Positions 52,345 to 61,248 are shown, counted from the stretch's first letter. The stretch is 64,000 bases of DNA from Aliiroseovarius salicola (GCF_027891095.1 NZ_JAQIIO010000002.1:310001-374000), one strand, 5' to 3'. The notes: generated by a model from the letters alone, not told the origin. Translations and numbers: made by a program.

Positions 52345-52503
52345 GGTGTGTGGATCACGCTTGGACAAATCGCTCACAACCGGTTTCCAATTTGAAACAC
52401 CTCTTTCAGGACAAAGGCAAATGCCGAAAGACGTTGCAGGTGTCTGGGTTGTACCGGGTTCATGCCAACAGTAAGCTGCATAAGACTATGAAAGGAAACC
52501 TCC

Positions 52504-53631
52504 ATGAAAGCGCTTTTGCCAGATATCGATCCCGACGGGATGCTCGAATTCTCGGTGGTGTTTACCGATCGATCGCTCAACCATATGTCCACGGCGTTCC
52601 AAACGGTTATGAATGATATTTCTGCTACGCTGAAAGAGGTCTACGCGGCCGATGCAGTGGCGTTGATTCCGGGGGGCGGAACCTACGCAATGGAGGCAGC
52701 TGCGCGCCAGTTTGCCACTGGAAAGCGGGTGTTGGTGATACGAAACGGGTTCTTTTCATTCCGTTGGTCGCAGATCTTCGAAATGGGTGGTATCGCGTCG
52801 GACGAAACGGTGATGAAAGCACGCCGTGTGGGCAACGCCCCAGATGCTCCGTTTGCCCCAGCCCCTATTGACGAAGTCGTGGCGAAGATCCGCGAAGAGC
52901 GGCCAGAAGTCGTGTTTGCCCCCCATGTGGAAACGGCCTCGGGGATGATCCTGCCTGACGATTATCTGAAGGCGGTGAGCACCGCCGTGCACGAGGTCGG
53001 GGGGATCTTTGTCCTCGACTGTATCGCTTCCGGGTGTATTTGGGTCGATATGAAGGCATGTGGTGTCGATGTGTTGATCTCTGCGCCACAAAAAGGTTGG
53101 TCCGCACAGCCTTCTGCCGGGATCGTGATGATGAATGCGCAGGCCCGCGATATGGCTAAAACGGCCCAATCGACCTCTTTCGCTGTGGATCTGGGCAAAT
53201 GGCTTTCGATCATGGAAGCCTATGAAGCAGGCGGGCACGCCTATCACGCGACCATGCCAACGGATGCTCTACGCGCCTTTCGCGATGCGGTGCAGGAAAC
53301 CAAGACCTATGGTTTCGAGAAGCTTTGTGATGCGCAGTGGGAGCAAGGCCGCCGGGTGCGGGCTGCTCTCGCGGAACGGGGGATTTCTTCGGTTGCCGCA
53401 GAGGGATTTGAAGCACCGGGTGTTGTTGTCGCCTTTGCCCCGAATGAAGAGATCAAGATGGGCAAACCTTTCGCCGCCGAGGGGGTGCAAATCGCCGCAG
53501 GTGTGCCGCTCATGTGCGACGAAGGTGATGATTATCAATCCTTCCGGCTGGGGCTGTTTGGGTTGGACAAACTTTATGATGTCGATGCATCTGTTTCGCG
53601 GTTGGAAGAGGTATTGGACCGCGTTCTTTGA
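52504..53631 (+). CDS. Class V aminotransferase (alanine-glyoxylate aminotransferase-like)
   Basis: A 375-residue fold-type I PLP enzyme. The Gly-rich phosphate-binding stretch is LIPGGGTYAMEAAARQ, the PLP aspartate is in FVLDCIASGCIWVDM, and the Schiff-base lysine in SAPQKGWSAQPSAG. The C-terminal FRLGLFGLDKLYDVD is the usual end of the AGT/serine-pyruvate group. The substrate pair is uncertain. AAAGGAAACCTCC precedes the ATG. It is divergent from the ArsR-type regulator, which may control it. Confidence 0.85.
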   Translation: MKALLPDIDPDGMLEFSVVFTDRSLNHMSTAFQTVMNDISATLKEVYAADAVALIPGGGTYAMEAAARQFATGKRVLVIRNGFFSFRWSQIFEMGGIASDETVMKARRVGNAPDAPFAPAPIDEVVAKIREERPEVVFAPHVETASGMILPDDYLKAVSTAVHEVGGIFVLDCIASGCIWVDMKACGVDVLISAPQKGWSAQPSAGIVMMNAQARDMAKTAQSTSFAVDLGKWLSIMEAYEAGGHAYHATMPTDALRAFRDAVQETKTYGFEKLCDAQWEQGRRVRAALAERGISSVAAEGFEAPGVVVAFAPNEEIKMGKPFAAEGVQIAAGVPLMCDEGDDYQSFRLGLFGLDKLYDVDASVSRLEEVLDRVL

Positions 53632-53643
53632 CATAAGATCGAC

Positions 53644-53676
53644 AAAAAAAGGCGCTCTAATAAAGAGCGCCTTTTC
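53644..53676. terminator. Bidirectional terminator after the aminotransferase
   Basis: AAAAGGCGCTCT pairs perfectly with AGAGCGCCTTTT around AATAA. It serves both this gene and the convergent small membrane gene. Confidence 0.9.
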
Positions 53677-53696
53677 GATTCCTGATGTCGAAAATG

Positions 53697-53897
53697 TCAG
53701 GCCTTGCCTGCAGCCATCATCGACAACAGAACATAAATCACAGCCACCAATCCCAGGGCAACAAGCCCCACACCCGGCAGACCCATGGTCAGGAAGCCGC
53801 CAGCCAGTGCGACGATCACCAGGAGAATAATACCCCAAGCCATTTTCTCTTCTTTGGCTTCAGCCAGTTTCTGTTCGGCGGTCAATTCGGCAGCCAT
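53697..53897 (-). CDS. Small membrane protein of 66 residues
   Basis: An ATG at 53897 with GAAGGAGA upstream opens a 66-codon frame. The protein has a charged N-terminal helix (LTAEQKLAEAKEEK) and two hydrophobic helices, about residues 20-37 and 43-62. No known family is recognised. It has its own terminator and lies upstream of a terminator-bounded intergenic region, so it looks like an independent small gene. The UbiH-type gene upstream on the same strand ends at 54014. Confidence 0.7.
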   Translation of the reverse strand: MAAELTAEQKLAEAKEEKMAWGIILLVIVALAGGFLTMGLPGVGLVALGLVAVIYVLLSMMAAGKA

Positions 53898-54013
53898 TCG
53901 CGTTTCTCCTTCGTAAAGCGTGCGGCCTTATGCTGCACGGATTCAGGAAAAGGAATGTGGCATTTGTGGCTTGCGCCAACCTGTCGCATTTGCCTTGAAA
54001 AAGGAAAGTGATT

Positions 54014-55213
54014 TCAGCGTGGCCCGAGGCCCGCACGCATTACCGATTTGCGCATTGGGGCAACGTCATGCACCGCTTTCAACCCCATCAATCGTACCGC
54101 CTGCAGCACTCCATCGCCGGAACGGGTGACGCGGTTGAACAGGTCAATCACCTTTGCGCGACGGGCGATGTCTGTTCCGCGAGCCTTTTCATAGGCGCGC
54201 ATCATTGCTGGGCTGCCAAGATTTCCGGGCTGCGCTCCGGCAAGATCCAATAGGGTGATGACGTCATTTAGCGATGTGTTGAGCCCCTGTGCCCCAATCG
54301 GTGGCAGAGCATGGGCTGCCTCTGCAACAACCGCCACGCGGCCTGCGGCAAGCTGGTCGGCAGTCTGCGTGATGATCGGCCAAAGCGAACGATTGCCTTC
54401 TAGATGCATCCGCCCCAACAGTCCCGTTGATCGCTGATACATGACCTCTTCGAAATCAGGGACAGGCATGTTCATCAACTCAACCGCTCGTGGCCCTTGG
54501 TTCATCCAGACAATTGCGGACGCATTGCGTTCGTTGATGTCAGGCAGCGGCACGATGGTGAATGGACCACCTTCGTTGTAGACCTCGGTTGAAATATTGT
54601 CGTGTGGCTGATCGTGGGTGACGGTGAACGCCAGTGATTTCTGGCCATAGCGGGTGGTGGAGACCGTGATGCCAACGGCCTCTCGCAGCGGAGAAAATTT
54701 ACCGTCCGCAGCAATCCCCATACGGGCCCGAACCCGGTCGCCATTATCTAGCGTGACAATGATCTCTTCAGATCGGTTCACGATGGATTTGAAACCCACG
54801 CCGTATAATGCGGTGATGCGGGGCTGGTCCTGCAGATACGCCCAGATCTCGCGGCGCACGACCCAGTTCATCAGGTTCCAGCCGAAGGGGTCGTTGCTCA
54901 TGTCAGAGGCTTGAAACACCCGGCGGTCACGGATTTCCGGTGGCCAGCCCACCGTGTCAATCACAGCCAGCTGGTCCAGCGGCTTGGCGTGCGGGGCCAG
55001 AACGTCCCACAGACCAATCCGGTCAAACAGACCCCGTGCGGGTTGCAGGAACGCTGTTGAACGCAGGTCGGATTTTTCGTCCCCTGCTGTGGTGACAGGC
55101 ACAAAGGGATCAACCAGCACCACGGAAAAACCCGCAGCGGCAAAGGCGCTTGCGGTGACCTGTCCGGCGATGCCGCCACCCGAAATGAAAAGATCTGCGT
55201 GATGGTCTGCCAT
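54014..55213 (-). CDS. UbiH/COQ6-family FAD-dependent hydroxylase
   Basis: A 399-residue flavoprotein monooxygenase. The FAD GxGxxG is ISGGGIAGQVTASAFAAAGF with VVLVDPF; the second FAD motif is GRVAVVAEAAHALPPIGAQGLNTSLNDV. This is the ubiquinone-ring hydroxylase family; which ring carbon is modified cannot be told from sequence. The start at 55213 (MADHHADLF) has GAGG six bases upstream; an ATG four codons earlier overlaps the upstream HAD gene stop. The HAD gene and this one are coupled. Confidence 0.88.
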   Translation of the reverse strand: MADHHADLFISGGGIAGQVTASAFAAAGFSVVLVDPFVPVTTAGDEKSDLRSTAFLQPARGLFDRIGLWDVLAPHAKPLDQLAVIDTVGWPPEIRDRRVFQASDMSNDPFGWNLMNWVVRREIWAYLQDQPRITALYGVGFKSIVNRSEEIIVTLDNGDRVRARMGIAADGKFSPLREAVGITVSTTRYGQKSLAFTVTHDQPHDNISTEVYNEGGPFTIVPLPDINERNASAIVWMNQGPRAVELMNMPVPDFEEVMYQRSTGLLGRMHLEGNRSLWPIITQTADQLAAGRVAVVAEAAHALPPIGAQGLNTSLNDVITLLDLAGAQPGNLGSPAMMRAYEKARGTDIARRAKVIDLFNRVTRSGDGVLQAVRLMGLKAVHDVAPMRKSVMRAGLGPR

Positions 55214-55221
55214 GTTGAGCC

Positions 55222-55869
55222 TCATGCAATCAAACGAGAGAGAAATCTCGTCAGGTCATCAGTGTGGTGGTGAATATGGTCTGCTGGGGTGGCCTCTGGC
55301 GCCACATGAACGGTGCACATGCCCAGCTCATGCGGCACAGCCAGATTGCGCGGGTCATCTTCAAACATCGCCGCTTGTTCAGGCGTGATGCCATCGCGGG
55401 CAAACACTGCATCAAATGCTGCGCGGTCGGGTTTCGGGTGGTAGTCCGCGTGCTCTACCCCATAAATCGCGTCAAATACTCCCGCCAACCCCCGAGCCAC
55501 GAGAACCTGTTCAGCATAGGGGGCGGAACCGTTGGTATAGACAATGCAGCGACCGGGTAGCGCGCGAATGCCGGATGCAAGCAGCGGGTCAGGTTCCAAG
55601 GCGTCGAAAGAGATGTCGTGAACATCGTGCAGATAAGGGGCAGGGTCCACGTTATGAAGTCGCATCAGGCCAGCCAGAGTGGTGCCGTGATCCCGCCAAT
55701 AGGTGTTGCGCAAGTGGTTGGCCTTGTCCCGATCCACATTCAGCTCACGCATGACCCAATCGGTCATCCGAACTTCGATCTGATCGAAGAGCCGGGCCGA
55801 GGGCGGGTAAAGGGTGTTATCGAGGTCAAACACCCATTCCGAAACATGTGAAAACTGATCTGCCACCAT
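55222..55869 (-). CDS. HAD pyrimidine 5'-nucleotidase-like phosphatase
   Basis: A 215-residue HAD enzyme. Motif I is WVFDLDNTLYPP, motif II IVYTNGSAPYA, motif III KPDRAAFDAVF and motif IV MFEDDPRNLAVPHELGM. The DLDNTLYP start and helical cap resemble the yeast Sdt1/Phm8 and bacterial pyrimidine nucleotidase group. It overlaps or abuts the hydroxylase gene and is divergent from the GntR gene. Confidence 0.85.
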   Translation of the reverse strand: MVADQFSHVSEWVFDLDNTLYPPSARLFDQIEVRMTDWVMRELNVDRDKANHLRNTYWRDHGTTLAGLMRLHNVDPAPYLHDVHDISFDALEPDPLLASGIRALPGRCIVYTNGSAPYAEQVLVARGLAGVFDAIYGVEHADYHPKPDRAAFDAVFARDGITPEQAAMFEDDPRNLAVPHELGMCTVHVAPEATPADHIHHHTDDLTRFLSRLIA

Positions 55870-56013
55870 GGCGCAAATCTATCCTGCCGGGCCACTCGGG
55901 GAAAGAGATGAAATGCTTTGGTGCCGCATCTGCGACAGGATGTGGCGGAGGGGGGTTTGCTTTGTCTCAGCCTGCGTGCATAAATTGCCCAACGAGAAGG
56001 CCGGGAGGTTGAG

Positions 56014-56664
56014 GTGGCAGATTTGAGATCGGGGCAGAAAGATGCCTATGAACTGATCCTGGAAGCAATTGATGTCGGGATCTACAAACCGGGTGATCGC
56101 CTGGTCGAAAGCGAATTGGCAGACAGGTTTGGTGTGTCGCGCACCCCAATCCGCGAGGCATTGCAACGGCTTGAGACGCAATCGCTTCTGACACGAGATG
56201 GTCGAAGCCTGATTGTTGCATCGCTCAACCACAACCAGCTGGCCGAGCTTTATGTGGTGCGTGCCGAGCTTGAAGGGCTTGCCGCGTCATTGGCTGCGCA
56301 ACACGCCACACCAGAGGAAATCCGTGTATTACGGGATATGGTTGAAGAGGATCGGAAGCGTTTGGATGATCCAGCGGCCCTCGCGCGCTCCAATCGCCGG
56401 TTTCACAAGCAACTGCATCTGGCATCGCATAACCGCTATCTGGTGCAACAGCTCGACTTGGTGCATCGCACGATGGCGCTGCTTGCCACCACGTCGCTCG
56501 CGGCAGAAGGGCGCAGTGAAGTGGCCGTGGCAGAACATGATGCCATTGTCTGCGCTATTGAAATACGGGACCGTGCTGCTGCCAATGATGCTCTCAAGAC
56601 CCATATTTCACGGGCGTTTGAGACCCGACTTAAACTCGATTCCGCGGGCGATGGTGGGTTGTAA
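56014..56664 (+). CDS. GntR-family regulator (FadR/FCD type, GTG start)
   Basis: A 216-residue repressor. N-terminal winged helix: IYKPGDRLVESELADRFGVSRTPIREALQRLE; the FCD all-helical effector domain follows, with ELYVVRAELEGLAASLAAQHA and AVAEHDAIVCAIEIRDRAAAND, the metal-binding histidines of the family. The GTG start at 56014 has GGGAGG upstream. The last 35 bases overlap the 3' end of the convergent glycosyltransferase gene. Targets unknown. Confidence 0.9.
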   Translation: MADLRSGQKDAYELILEAIDVGIYKPGDRLVESELADRFGVSRTPIREALQRLETQSLLTRDGRSLIVASLNHNQLAELYVVRAELEGLAASLAAQHATPEEIRVLRDMVEEDRKRLDDPAALARSNRRFHKQLHLASHNRYLVQQLDLVHRTMALLATTSLAAEGRSEVAVAEHDAIVCAIEIRDRAAANDALKTHISRAFETRLKLDSAGDGGL

Positions 56665-58576
56665 TTGGACCTGAGAATCGGCTCGTTTTGTGCATATCAA
56701 ACTTCCCGTGTTGCGTTTTGTCCCAGTAAAAGGGGCGGGTGACAATTTCGACAAATCCCTTGAGGGCAGCGACTGATGCCAGCGGGTAATAGAAATGCAA
56801 CGTGGGAACCCACCAGCGCAGCCAGCGGTGCTTTGCATTGCTGATGGCCTGTACACCAATTGCGATTGTCAGCAGTTCGGCGGCCATGAACGTGACCCCA
56901 AGAATAATGAACGCCGGATCAGGTAAAACACCACGAAGAGGGTGAGGCAGGCCAAGGGGAAAAGCCCAGAATGTCCACAAGAATGGGGCCAGAAGGACGC
57001 CGGACAGGGAGCCCAGAAAAATCAATTGGAAGCCCAGGAACTTCCTCCACCCCAGATCGGCAAGCAATCGCAATGGCGCGCGCATATGCACCCCATATGT
57101 CATCGCATAGCCTTTGATCCAGCGAGAACGCTGCTTGACCCAGGGCCAGACACGGCAGTTGGCCTCTTCTTCGGTGACTGTATCAATCAACTCGGTGCGA
57201 TACCCATGTCGTGCCAAGCGCACCCCAAGATCCGCATCCTCAGTCACGTTATGGGCGTCCCACCCACCAAGCTCTTCCAAAGCGTGTCTACGGAAAAACA
57301 GGGTGGTGCCACCTAAAGGAATGGCCATGCCCATTTTCTCGACACCGGGCAGAACCAATCTCCACCAACTGGCATATTCCACGGTGAAACACCGGCTGAG
57401 CCAATTGGTGCGGGCGTTATAAAAATCGAGCTTTCCTTGCAGGCATGCCACCTCCTGCCCACGCTCGGCAAATCGTTTTGCCACCTTCAACAGCTGATCC
57501 GAGGCTGGCGCATCTTCGGCATCATACACACCAACAATCGACCCCCTGCAAAAGTCGAGCGCAAAATTCAGGGCTCTGGGTTTGGTTTTGACCACACCGC
57601 GGGGCACGATGACCTGCCGCATCCAGCGCGGGAGTTTGGCATGTTTGAGGGTTTGTTGGGTCAGGTGATCATCCTCTTCCACCACAAGGCATATCTCGAG
57701 CAACTCTCGTGGATAATCCAACCGTTCCAGTCGCTTGACCAGACGCCCGGCGATTTCGCGTTCTTTATATAGCGGCACCATGATCGAGATGATGGGCAGA
57801 CAGTGTGGTTGCTGTGTACTGAGCTGGCATTCGAGCTCGAGGTCTTCGGCATTTTGGTGCTTCCAGAACAGGATACTGGCCACGAGCTTTAATGCTGAAT
57901 TCATGATCAGGCTCAACACCGCCCAACCGACAAGCAAGAAGAACCCGACTTGGGTGGAATAGAAGAATGTTGCAGCAAGGATCAGAGCGACAAGAACGGC
58001 GTACCGCAACACGGCTTTTGGGTTCCAGCCACGGCAGCTCTCATGTCCCGAAACACGGTTTTCCGCACGCTGGGTAAGGGTCCGGTGCCGCATGGCCACG
58101 AGCCGTTCCAAAATATCCTCCTCTGGCGCGATGGCCAGAAATGTCCGGCCCCAGTGCTTTGGAAACTCTTGCTGAAGCGTCTCAAAATTGTCCGGTTGCG
58201 AACAAATGACAACGGTACCCGCCCCGACTTTTTTCCACGGAATGATGCGGTTTCGGATACAGAAATCTGCCCCGAGATCGTCGATCAGGCGCACGTCAGC
58301 AGGTTCACTGTGCAAATCCGCAATGGCACAATTGAATTGCCGGGCCAGCGCTGCGTAAAGATCAGCGCGACGCACAAAGTCATTCGCCAGAAGAATATCA
58401 CCGAGCCGTGCCTCGTGCCGTCTTTGCAGACCCATAGCGATTTCAAGGTTGGGTTTGGACAGGGCCCCCATTTCCATCAGCACCTGACCTAATGGTTTGC
58501 GGGTCGGGTGCCGTGCCTTCTGCGAAGCCGAAGGCAACTCATGTGTGTGAACAAGGCGAAGCGAAGCTGCGGGCAT
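56630..58576 (-). CDS. MshEN-domain family 2 glycosyltransferase
   Basis: A 648-residue protein. Residues 29-81 contain two tandem motifs, LGQVLMEMGALSKPNLEIAM and ARLGDILLANDFVRRADLYA, the pattern of the MshEN/GspE-N domain that binds c-di-GMP in other proteins; a GspE-N remainder follows to about 165. Membrane helices lie at about 188-235, and a processive GT2 domain has YDAEDAP (351-357), TEDADLG (445-451) and QRSRW (482-486), the D,D,QxxRW signature of cellulose/hyaluronan-type synthases; several C-terminal helices follow. It resembles exopolysaccharide synthases of the XagB/NfrB type. The 3' end overlaps the convergent GntR gene. No partner exopolysaccharide genes are visible. Confidence 0.85.
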   Translation of the reverse strand: MPAASLRLVHTHELPSASQKARHPTRKPLGQVLMEMGALSKPNLEIAMGLQRRHEARLGDILLANDFVRRADLYAALARQFNCAIADLHSEPADVRLIDDLGADFCIRNRIIPWKKVGAGTVVICSQPDNFETLQQEFPKHWGRTFLAIAPEEDILERLVAMRHRTLTQRAENRVSGHESCRGWNPKAVLRYAVLVALILAATFFYSTQVGFFLLVGWAVLSLIMNSALKLVASILFWKHQNAEDLELECQLSTQQPHCLPIISIMVPLYKEREIAGRLVKRLERLDYPRELLEICLVVEEDDHLTQQTLKHAKLPRWMRQVIVPRGVVKTKPRALNFALDFCRGSIVGVYDAEDAPASDQLLKVAKRFAERGQEVACLQGKLDFYNARTNWLSRCFTVEYASWWRLVLPGVEKMGMAIPLGGTTLFFRRHALEELGGWDAHNVTEDADLGVRLARHGYRTELIDTVTEEEANCRVWPWVKQRSRWIKGYAMTYGVHMRAPLRLLADLGWRKFLGFQLIFLGSLSGVLLAPFLWTFWAFPLGLPHPLRGVLPDPAFIILGVTFMAAELLTIAIGVQAISNAKHRWLRWWVPTLHFYYPLASVAALKGFVEIVTRPFYWDKTQHGKFDMHKTSRFSGPITTHHRPRNRV

Positions 58577-58619
58577 GGAACCGGATCTCTGTCAGACCGG
58601 ATTACATTGCCCGTGGATA

Positions 58620-58638
58620 GGTTAATGCCCGGTTAACC
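58620..58638. promoter_or_regulatory. Inverted repeat upstream of the glycosyltransferase
   Basis: GGTTAA (58620-58625) and TTAACC (58633-58638) with a 7-base spacer, 45-60 bases upstream of the glycosyltransferase ATG. It is a candidate operator; no family recognised. Confidence 0.35.
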
Positions 58639-58673
58639 CTACCCATAAATGGTGAGTTGTTGACGCTTTAACC

Positions 58674-58704
58674 AAAACCGGCCCGCAGCAGTCGCGCGGG
58701 CCGG
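58674..58704 (-). terminator. Terminator of carA
   Basis: CCGGCCCG pairs with CGGGCCGG. On the minus strand TTTTGG follows. Confidence 0.7.
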
Positions 58705-58727
58705 GATCAATTTAGATTGTGGATGCG

Positions 58728-59903
58728 TTACTTGCGGGCATCCATAGCCGCTGCGAACCGTTCAAACAGATAGTAGCTGTCCATTGGGCCAGGGCTGGCC
58801 TCGGGGTGATACTGCACGGAAAACACCGGGCGACCCTGCATCTTGATGCCACAGTTCGATCCGTCAAACAGCGAGATGTGGGTTTCAAGCACACCTTCGG
58901 GAAGGGTCTGGGCATCAACCGCAAATCCGTGGTTCATCGACGTGATTTCCACCTTGCCCGTGTCGTGATCCTTCACAGGGTGGTTGGCGCCATGGTGACC
59001 GTGGTTCATCTTGATGGTCTGTGCACCAAGCGCAAGTGCGAGCATCTGATGGCCCAGGCAGATGCCGAACACAGGCAGATCGGTCTTGAGGATCTCCTGG
59101 ATCATAGGCACAGCGTATTCACCGGTGGCAGCCGGGTCGCCGGGACCGTTGGACAGGAATACGCCGTCGGGATTGTGCGCCAGAACCTCTTCTGCGGTTG
59201 CCGTTGCAGGCAGAACCGTCACTTCGCAGCCAGCAGATGCCAGGCAGCGCAGAATGTTCCGTTTTGCGCCAAAGTCCAGCGCTACAACCTTGTGACGAGG
59301 ATTCTCCTGCTTTGGGTAGCCATCCGGCCATGCCCACCGCATTTCATCCCATTTGTAGCTTTGCGCACAGGTTACATCTTTCGCCAGATCCAGCCCTTCA
59401 AGACCAGAGAACCCGCGCGCTTGCGCCACCAGAGCTTCAATGTCGAACTGGCCCTCTGGATCATGTGCGATTGCCACATGCGGAGCACCCTGTTGCCGAA
59501 TGACACGGGTGAGACGACGGGTGTCTACGCCCCCGATACCGATGCGGCCGCGTTTGGTAAGCCAGGCGGTCAACTCTTCCACCGACCGCCAGTTCGATGG
59601 TTCGGTTGGATCCCATTTCACCACCATGCCCGCTGCGACGGGATCTCCGGTTTCATCATCTTCGGGTGTCACACCAGTGTTGCCGATATGAGGAAAGGTA
59701 AAGGTTACGACCTGACCGGCATAAGACGGGTCGGTCATGATTTCCTGATAGCCGGTCATTGCTGTGTTAAAGCAAAGCTCGGCTGTGGTGGTTCCAGTTG
59801 CGCCAAATCCCACACCGTAGAATACGGTGCCATCCGCGAGGGCAAGGCAGGCGGTGGGGGTGGCGGTTTCAGGGGTGCTTTCAAGGGCAGGGGCAGCTGA
59901 CAT
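58728..59903 (-). CDS. carA: Carbamoyl-phosphate synthase small subunit
   Basis: A 391-residue glutaminase subunit that feeds ammonia to CarB for pyrimidine and arginine synthesis. N-terminal domain: ALADGTVFYGVGFGATG and FNTAMTGYQEIMTDPSYAGQ. The class I amidotransferase has GICLGHQMLALALG (nucleophile Cys) and HPEASPGPMDSYYLF (His, Glu). CarB is not in the window. It is divergent from yqeY with a 196-base gap. Confidence 0.96.
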   Translation of the reverse strand: MSAAPALESTPETATPTACLALADGTVFYGVGFGATGTTTAELCFNTAMTGYQEIMTDPSYAGQVVTFTFPHIGNTGVTPEDDETGDPVAAGMVVKWDPTEPSNWRSVEELTAWLTKRGRIGIGGVDTRRLTRVIRQQGAPHVAIAHDPEGQFDIEALVAQARGFSGLEGLDLAKDVTCAQSYKWDEMRWAWPDGYPKQENPRHKVVALDFGAKRNILRCLASAGCEVTVLPATATAEEVLAHNPDGVFLSNGPGDPAATGEYAVPMIQEILKTDLPVFGICLGHQMLALALGAQTIKMNHGHHGANHPVKDHDTGKVEITSMNHGFAVDAQTLPEGVLETHISLFDGSNCGIKMQGRPVFSVQYHPEASPGPMDSYYLFERFAAAMDARK

Positions 59904-59990
59904 ATTCTCGACTCCGGCAGGTCAAATTGGCGCGAACCTAAGGGGCGCGAGCGGGTTGGTCAAGAGGTGGCGTGTCGGGTGGGAAAAATC

Positions 59991-60027
59991 ACATATACCC
60001 TTATTTCAAAGGGTTACCCCTATATGT
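59991..60027. promoter_or_regulatory. Inverted repeat in the carA-yqeY divergent region
   Basis: ACATATA (59991-59997) and TATATGT (60021-60027), 23 bases apart, lie about 90 bases upstream of carA and 70 of yqeY. It could be an operator pair or overlapping -10 boxes. Confidence 0.3.
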
Positions 60028-60099
60028 AGGGTGTTGCCCAAAAAAGCCCAATTCGATACATTCAGGCTTCGGACCAACAACGGACCAAAGGACATGGAT

Positions 60100-60552
60100 A
60101 TGCGTGCCCGTATAAACGACGCCCTGAAGACGGCGATGAGAGACAAAGACGCCGTTCGGCTGTCGACCTTGCGCCTGATCAACGCTGCGATCAAGGATCG
60201 TGACATCGCGTTGCGCGGTTCAGGTGATGAAGGCGGAACTTCTGATTCTGATGTGATGGCAATCCTCGGCAAGATGGTGAAACAGCGCCAGGAAAGCGCG
60301 CGCGCCTATGAAGAAGGCGGACGGCTTGAACTTGCCGAAAAGGAACGTGGTGAGATTTTGATCATCGAAGACTTCCTGCCCAAGCAGTTGACCGAGGAAG
60401 AGACCGCTGCCGCTGTCGCCGAGGCAATCGCTTCCGTCGGCGCAGAAAGCATCCGTGATATGGGCAAGGTGATGGGGGAACTCAAAGCCAAATATACCGG
60501 GCAGATGGATTTCGGTCGTGTTGGCCCCATGGTCAAGGACAAGCTGGGTTAA
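60100..60552 (+). CDS. yqeY: GatB/YqeY domain protein
   Basis: A 150-residue helical protein similar to the tail domain of GatB. It has RINDALKTAMRDKDAVRLSTLRLINAAIKDRDI, then EILIIEDFLPKQLTEEE, and ends SIRDMGKVMGELKAKYTGQMDFGRVGPMVKDKL. The role may be tRNA-related; unproven. The ATG at 60100 has AAAGGA seven bases upstream; the frame upstream to 59827 overlaps carA and is not used. Divergent from carA. Confidence 0.9.
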   Translation: MRARINDALKTAMRDKDAVRLSTLRLINAAIKDRDIALRGSGDEGGTSDSDVMAILGKMVKQRQESARAYEEGGRLELAEKERGEILIIEDFLPKQLTEEETAAAVAEAIASVGAESIRDMGKVMGELKAKYTGQMDFGRVGPMVKDKLG

Positions 60553-60574
60553 CTCCGCGCCCGCTGCAAAACGC

Positions 60575-60605
60575 AAAACCCCCGCCGTTCTGCGGGGGTT
60601 TTTTA
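60575..60605. terminator. Terminator after yqeY
   Basis: AAAACCCCCGC pairs with GCGGGGGTTTT, followed by TT. The convergent DUF2244 gene ends here too. Confidence 0.9.
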
Positions 60606-61106
60606 GTGTGAAGTACGTATATCTCGCATTGTTCTGATCAGGTCTTTGTAGAGCAAAGGCCGTTCTTCTTCCGACAGAAATGCTCCAATTTCCACTTCCC
60701 GCCCATCCCCTTCGAGCGTGATATAGTCCGGCACCGGACCTTTGGTCTCGTGGCGGTGTACTGTCACCCAGTATGGATTCGCTTCCCACGCCGCAAATGC
60801 TCCGCGGGGTCCGTGACGCGTCAGGGTCATGCGATCTGGCCAGATTTTAAGAACTTCCAGGATTTCACCATCCCGGTAAGAGCGCTCAATAAAATACCAC
60901 AATATCCCAATTGTCCCCAGCAGGATGGGTAGAAACAACCACAAGCTCGAATGCCCAAGCAACCCGAGCAGGGGGAGTGTGAACGCAGCTGAAGCCACCC
61001 CGATCACCCAAACGAACCCGCGCCGGGGCAGCGAACGGTAGGGCCAGAGATGTATCTCGAATTTGGGGGCGTTTCCCCCCTCGGCTTCTATCCACTCATA
61101 CGGCAT
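60603..61106 (-). CDS. DUF2244 family membrane protein
   Basis: A 167-residue protein with two membrane helices (about residues 30-50 and 54-72) and a basic C-terminal domain. Family features: LWPYRSLPRRGFVWVIG, then WYFIERSYRDGEILEVL, then FAAWEANPYWVTV. In alphaproteobacteria DUF2244 genes often lie near cytochrome oxidase genes, as here next to ctaD, so a part in oxidase assembly is possible but unproven. Confidence 0.8.
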   Translation of the reverse strand: MPYEWIEAEGGNAPKFEIHLWPYRSLPRRGFVWVIGVASAAFTLPLLGLLGHSSLWLFLPILLGTIGILWYFIERSYRDGEILEVLKIWPDRMTLTRHGPRGAFAAWEANPYWVTVHRHETKGPVPDYITLEGDGREVEIGAFLSEEERPLLYKDLIRTMRDIRTSH

Positions 61107-61143
61107 ATCTGATTTCGCTCCGGCTGGATTATCCGTCGCCCCT

Positions 61144-61191
61144 TCCTCTTGCCAAAAGTATCCCGGGGGTCTGGGGGCAGCGCCCCCAGCC
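61144..61191 (-). repeat. Dispersed intergenic element (copy 7)
   Basis: CCTCTTGCCAAAAGTATC, CCGGGGGTCTG, then GGGGGCAGCGCCCCC, a clean hairpin. It lies between ctaD and the DUF2244 gene. Confidence 0.8.
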
Positions 61192-61204
61192 TTCCCTCAA
61201 AGAA

Positions 61205-61233
61205 AAAGGCCCGGACGCTTGCCCGGGCCTTTA
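61205..61233 (-). terminator. Terminator of ctaD
   Basis: AAAGGCCCGG pairs with CCGGGCCTTT; on the minus strand TTTTTC follows. Confidence 0.8.
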
Positions 61234-61248
61234 AATTAATTTCTCACC

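Noticed and set aside
52380-52500. Possible glycine riboswitch before the class V aminotransferase
   Set aside because: Fragments such as AGGACAAAGGCAAATGCCGAAAG look suggestive, but the conserved glycine-aptamer blocks are not in the right order.
58719-59900. 393-codon plus-strand frame opposite carA
   Set aside because: Shadow of carA.
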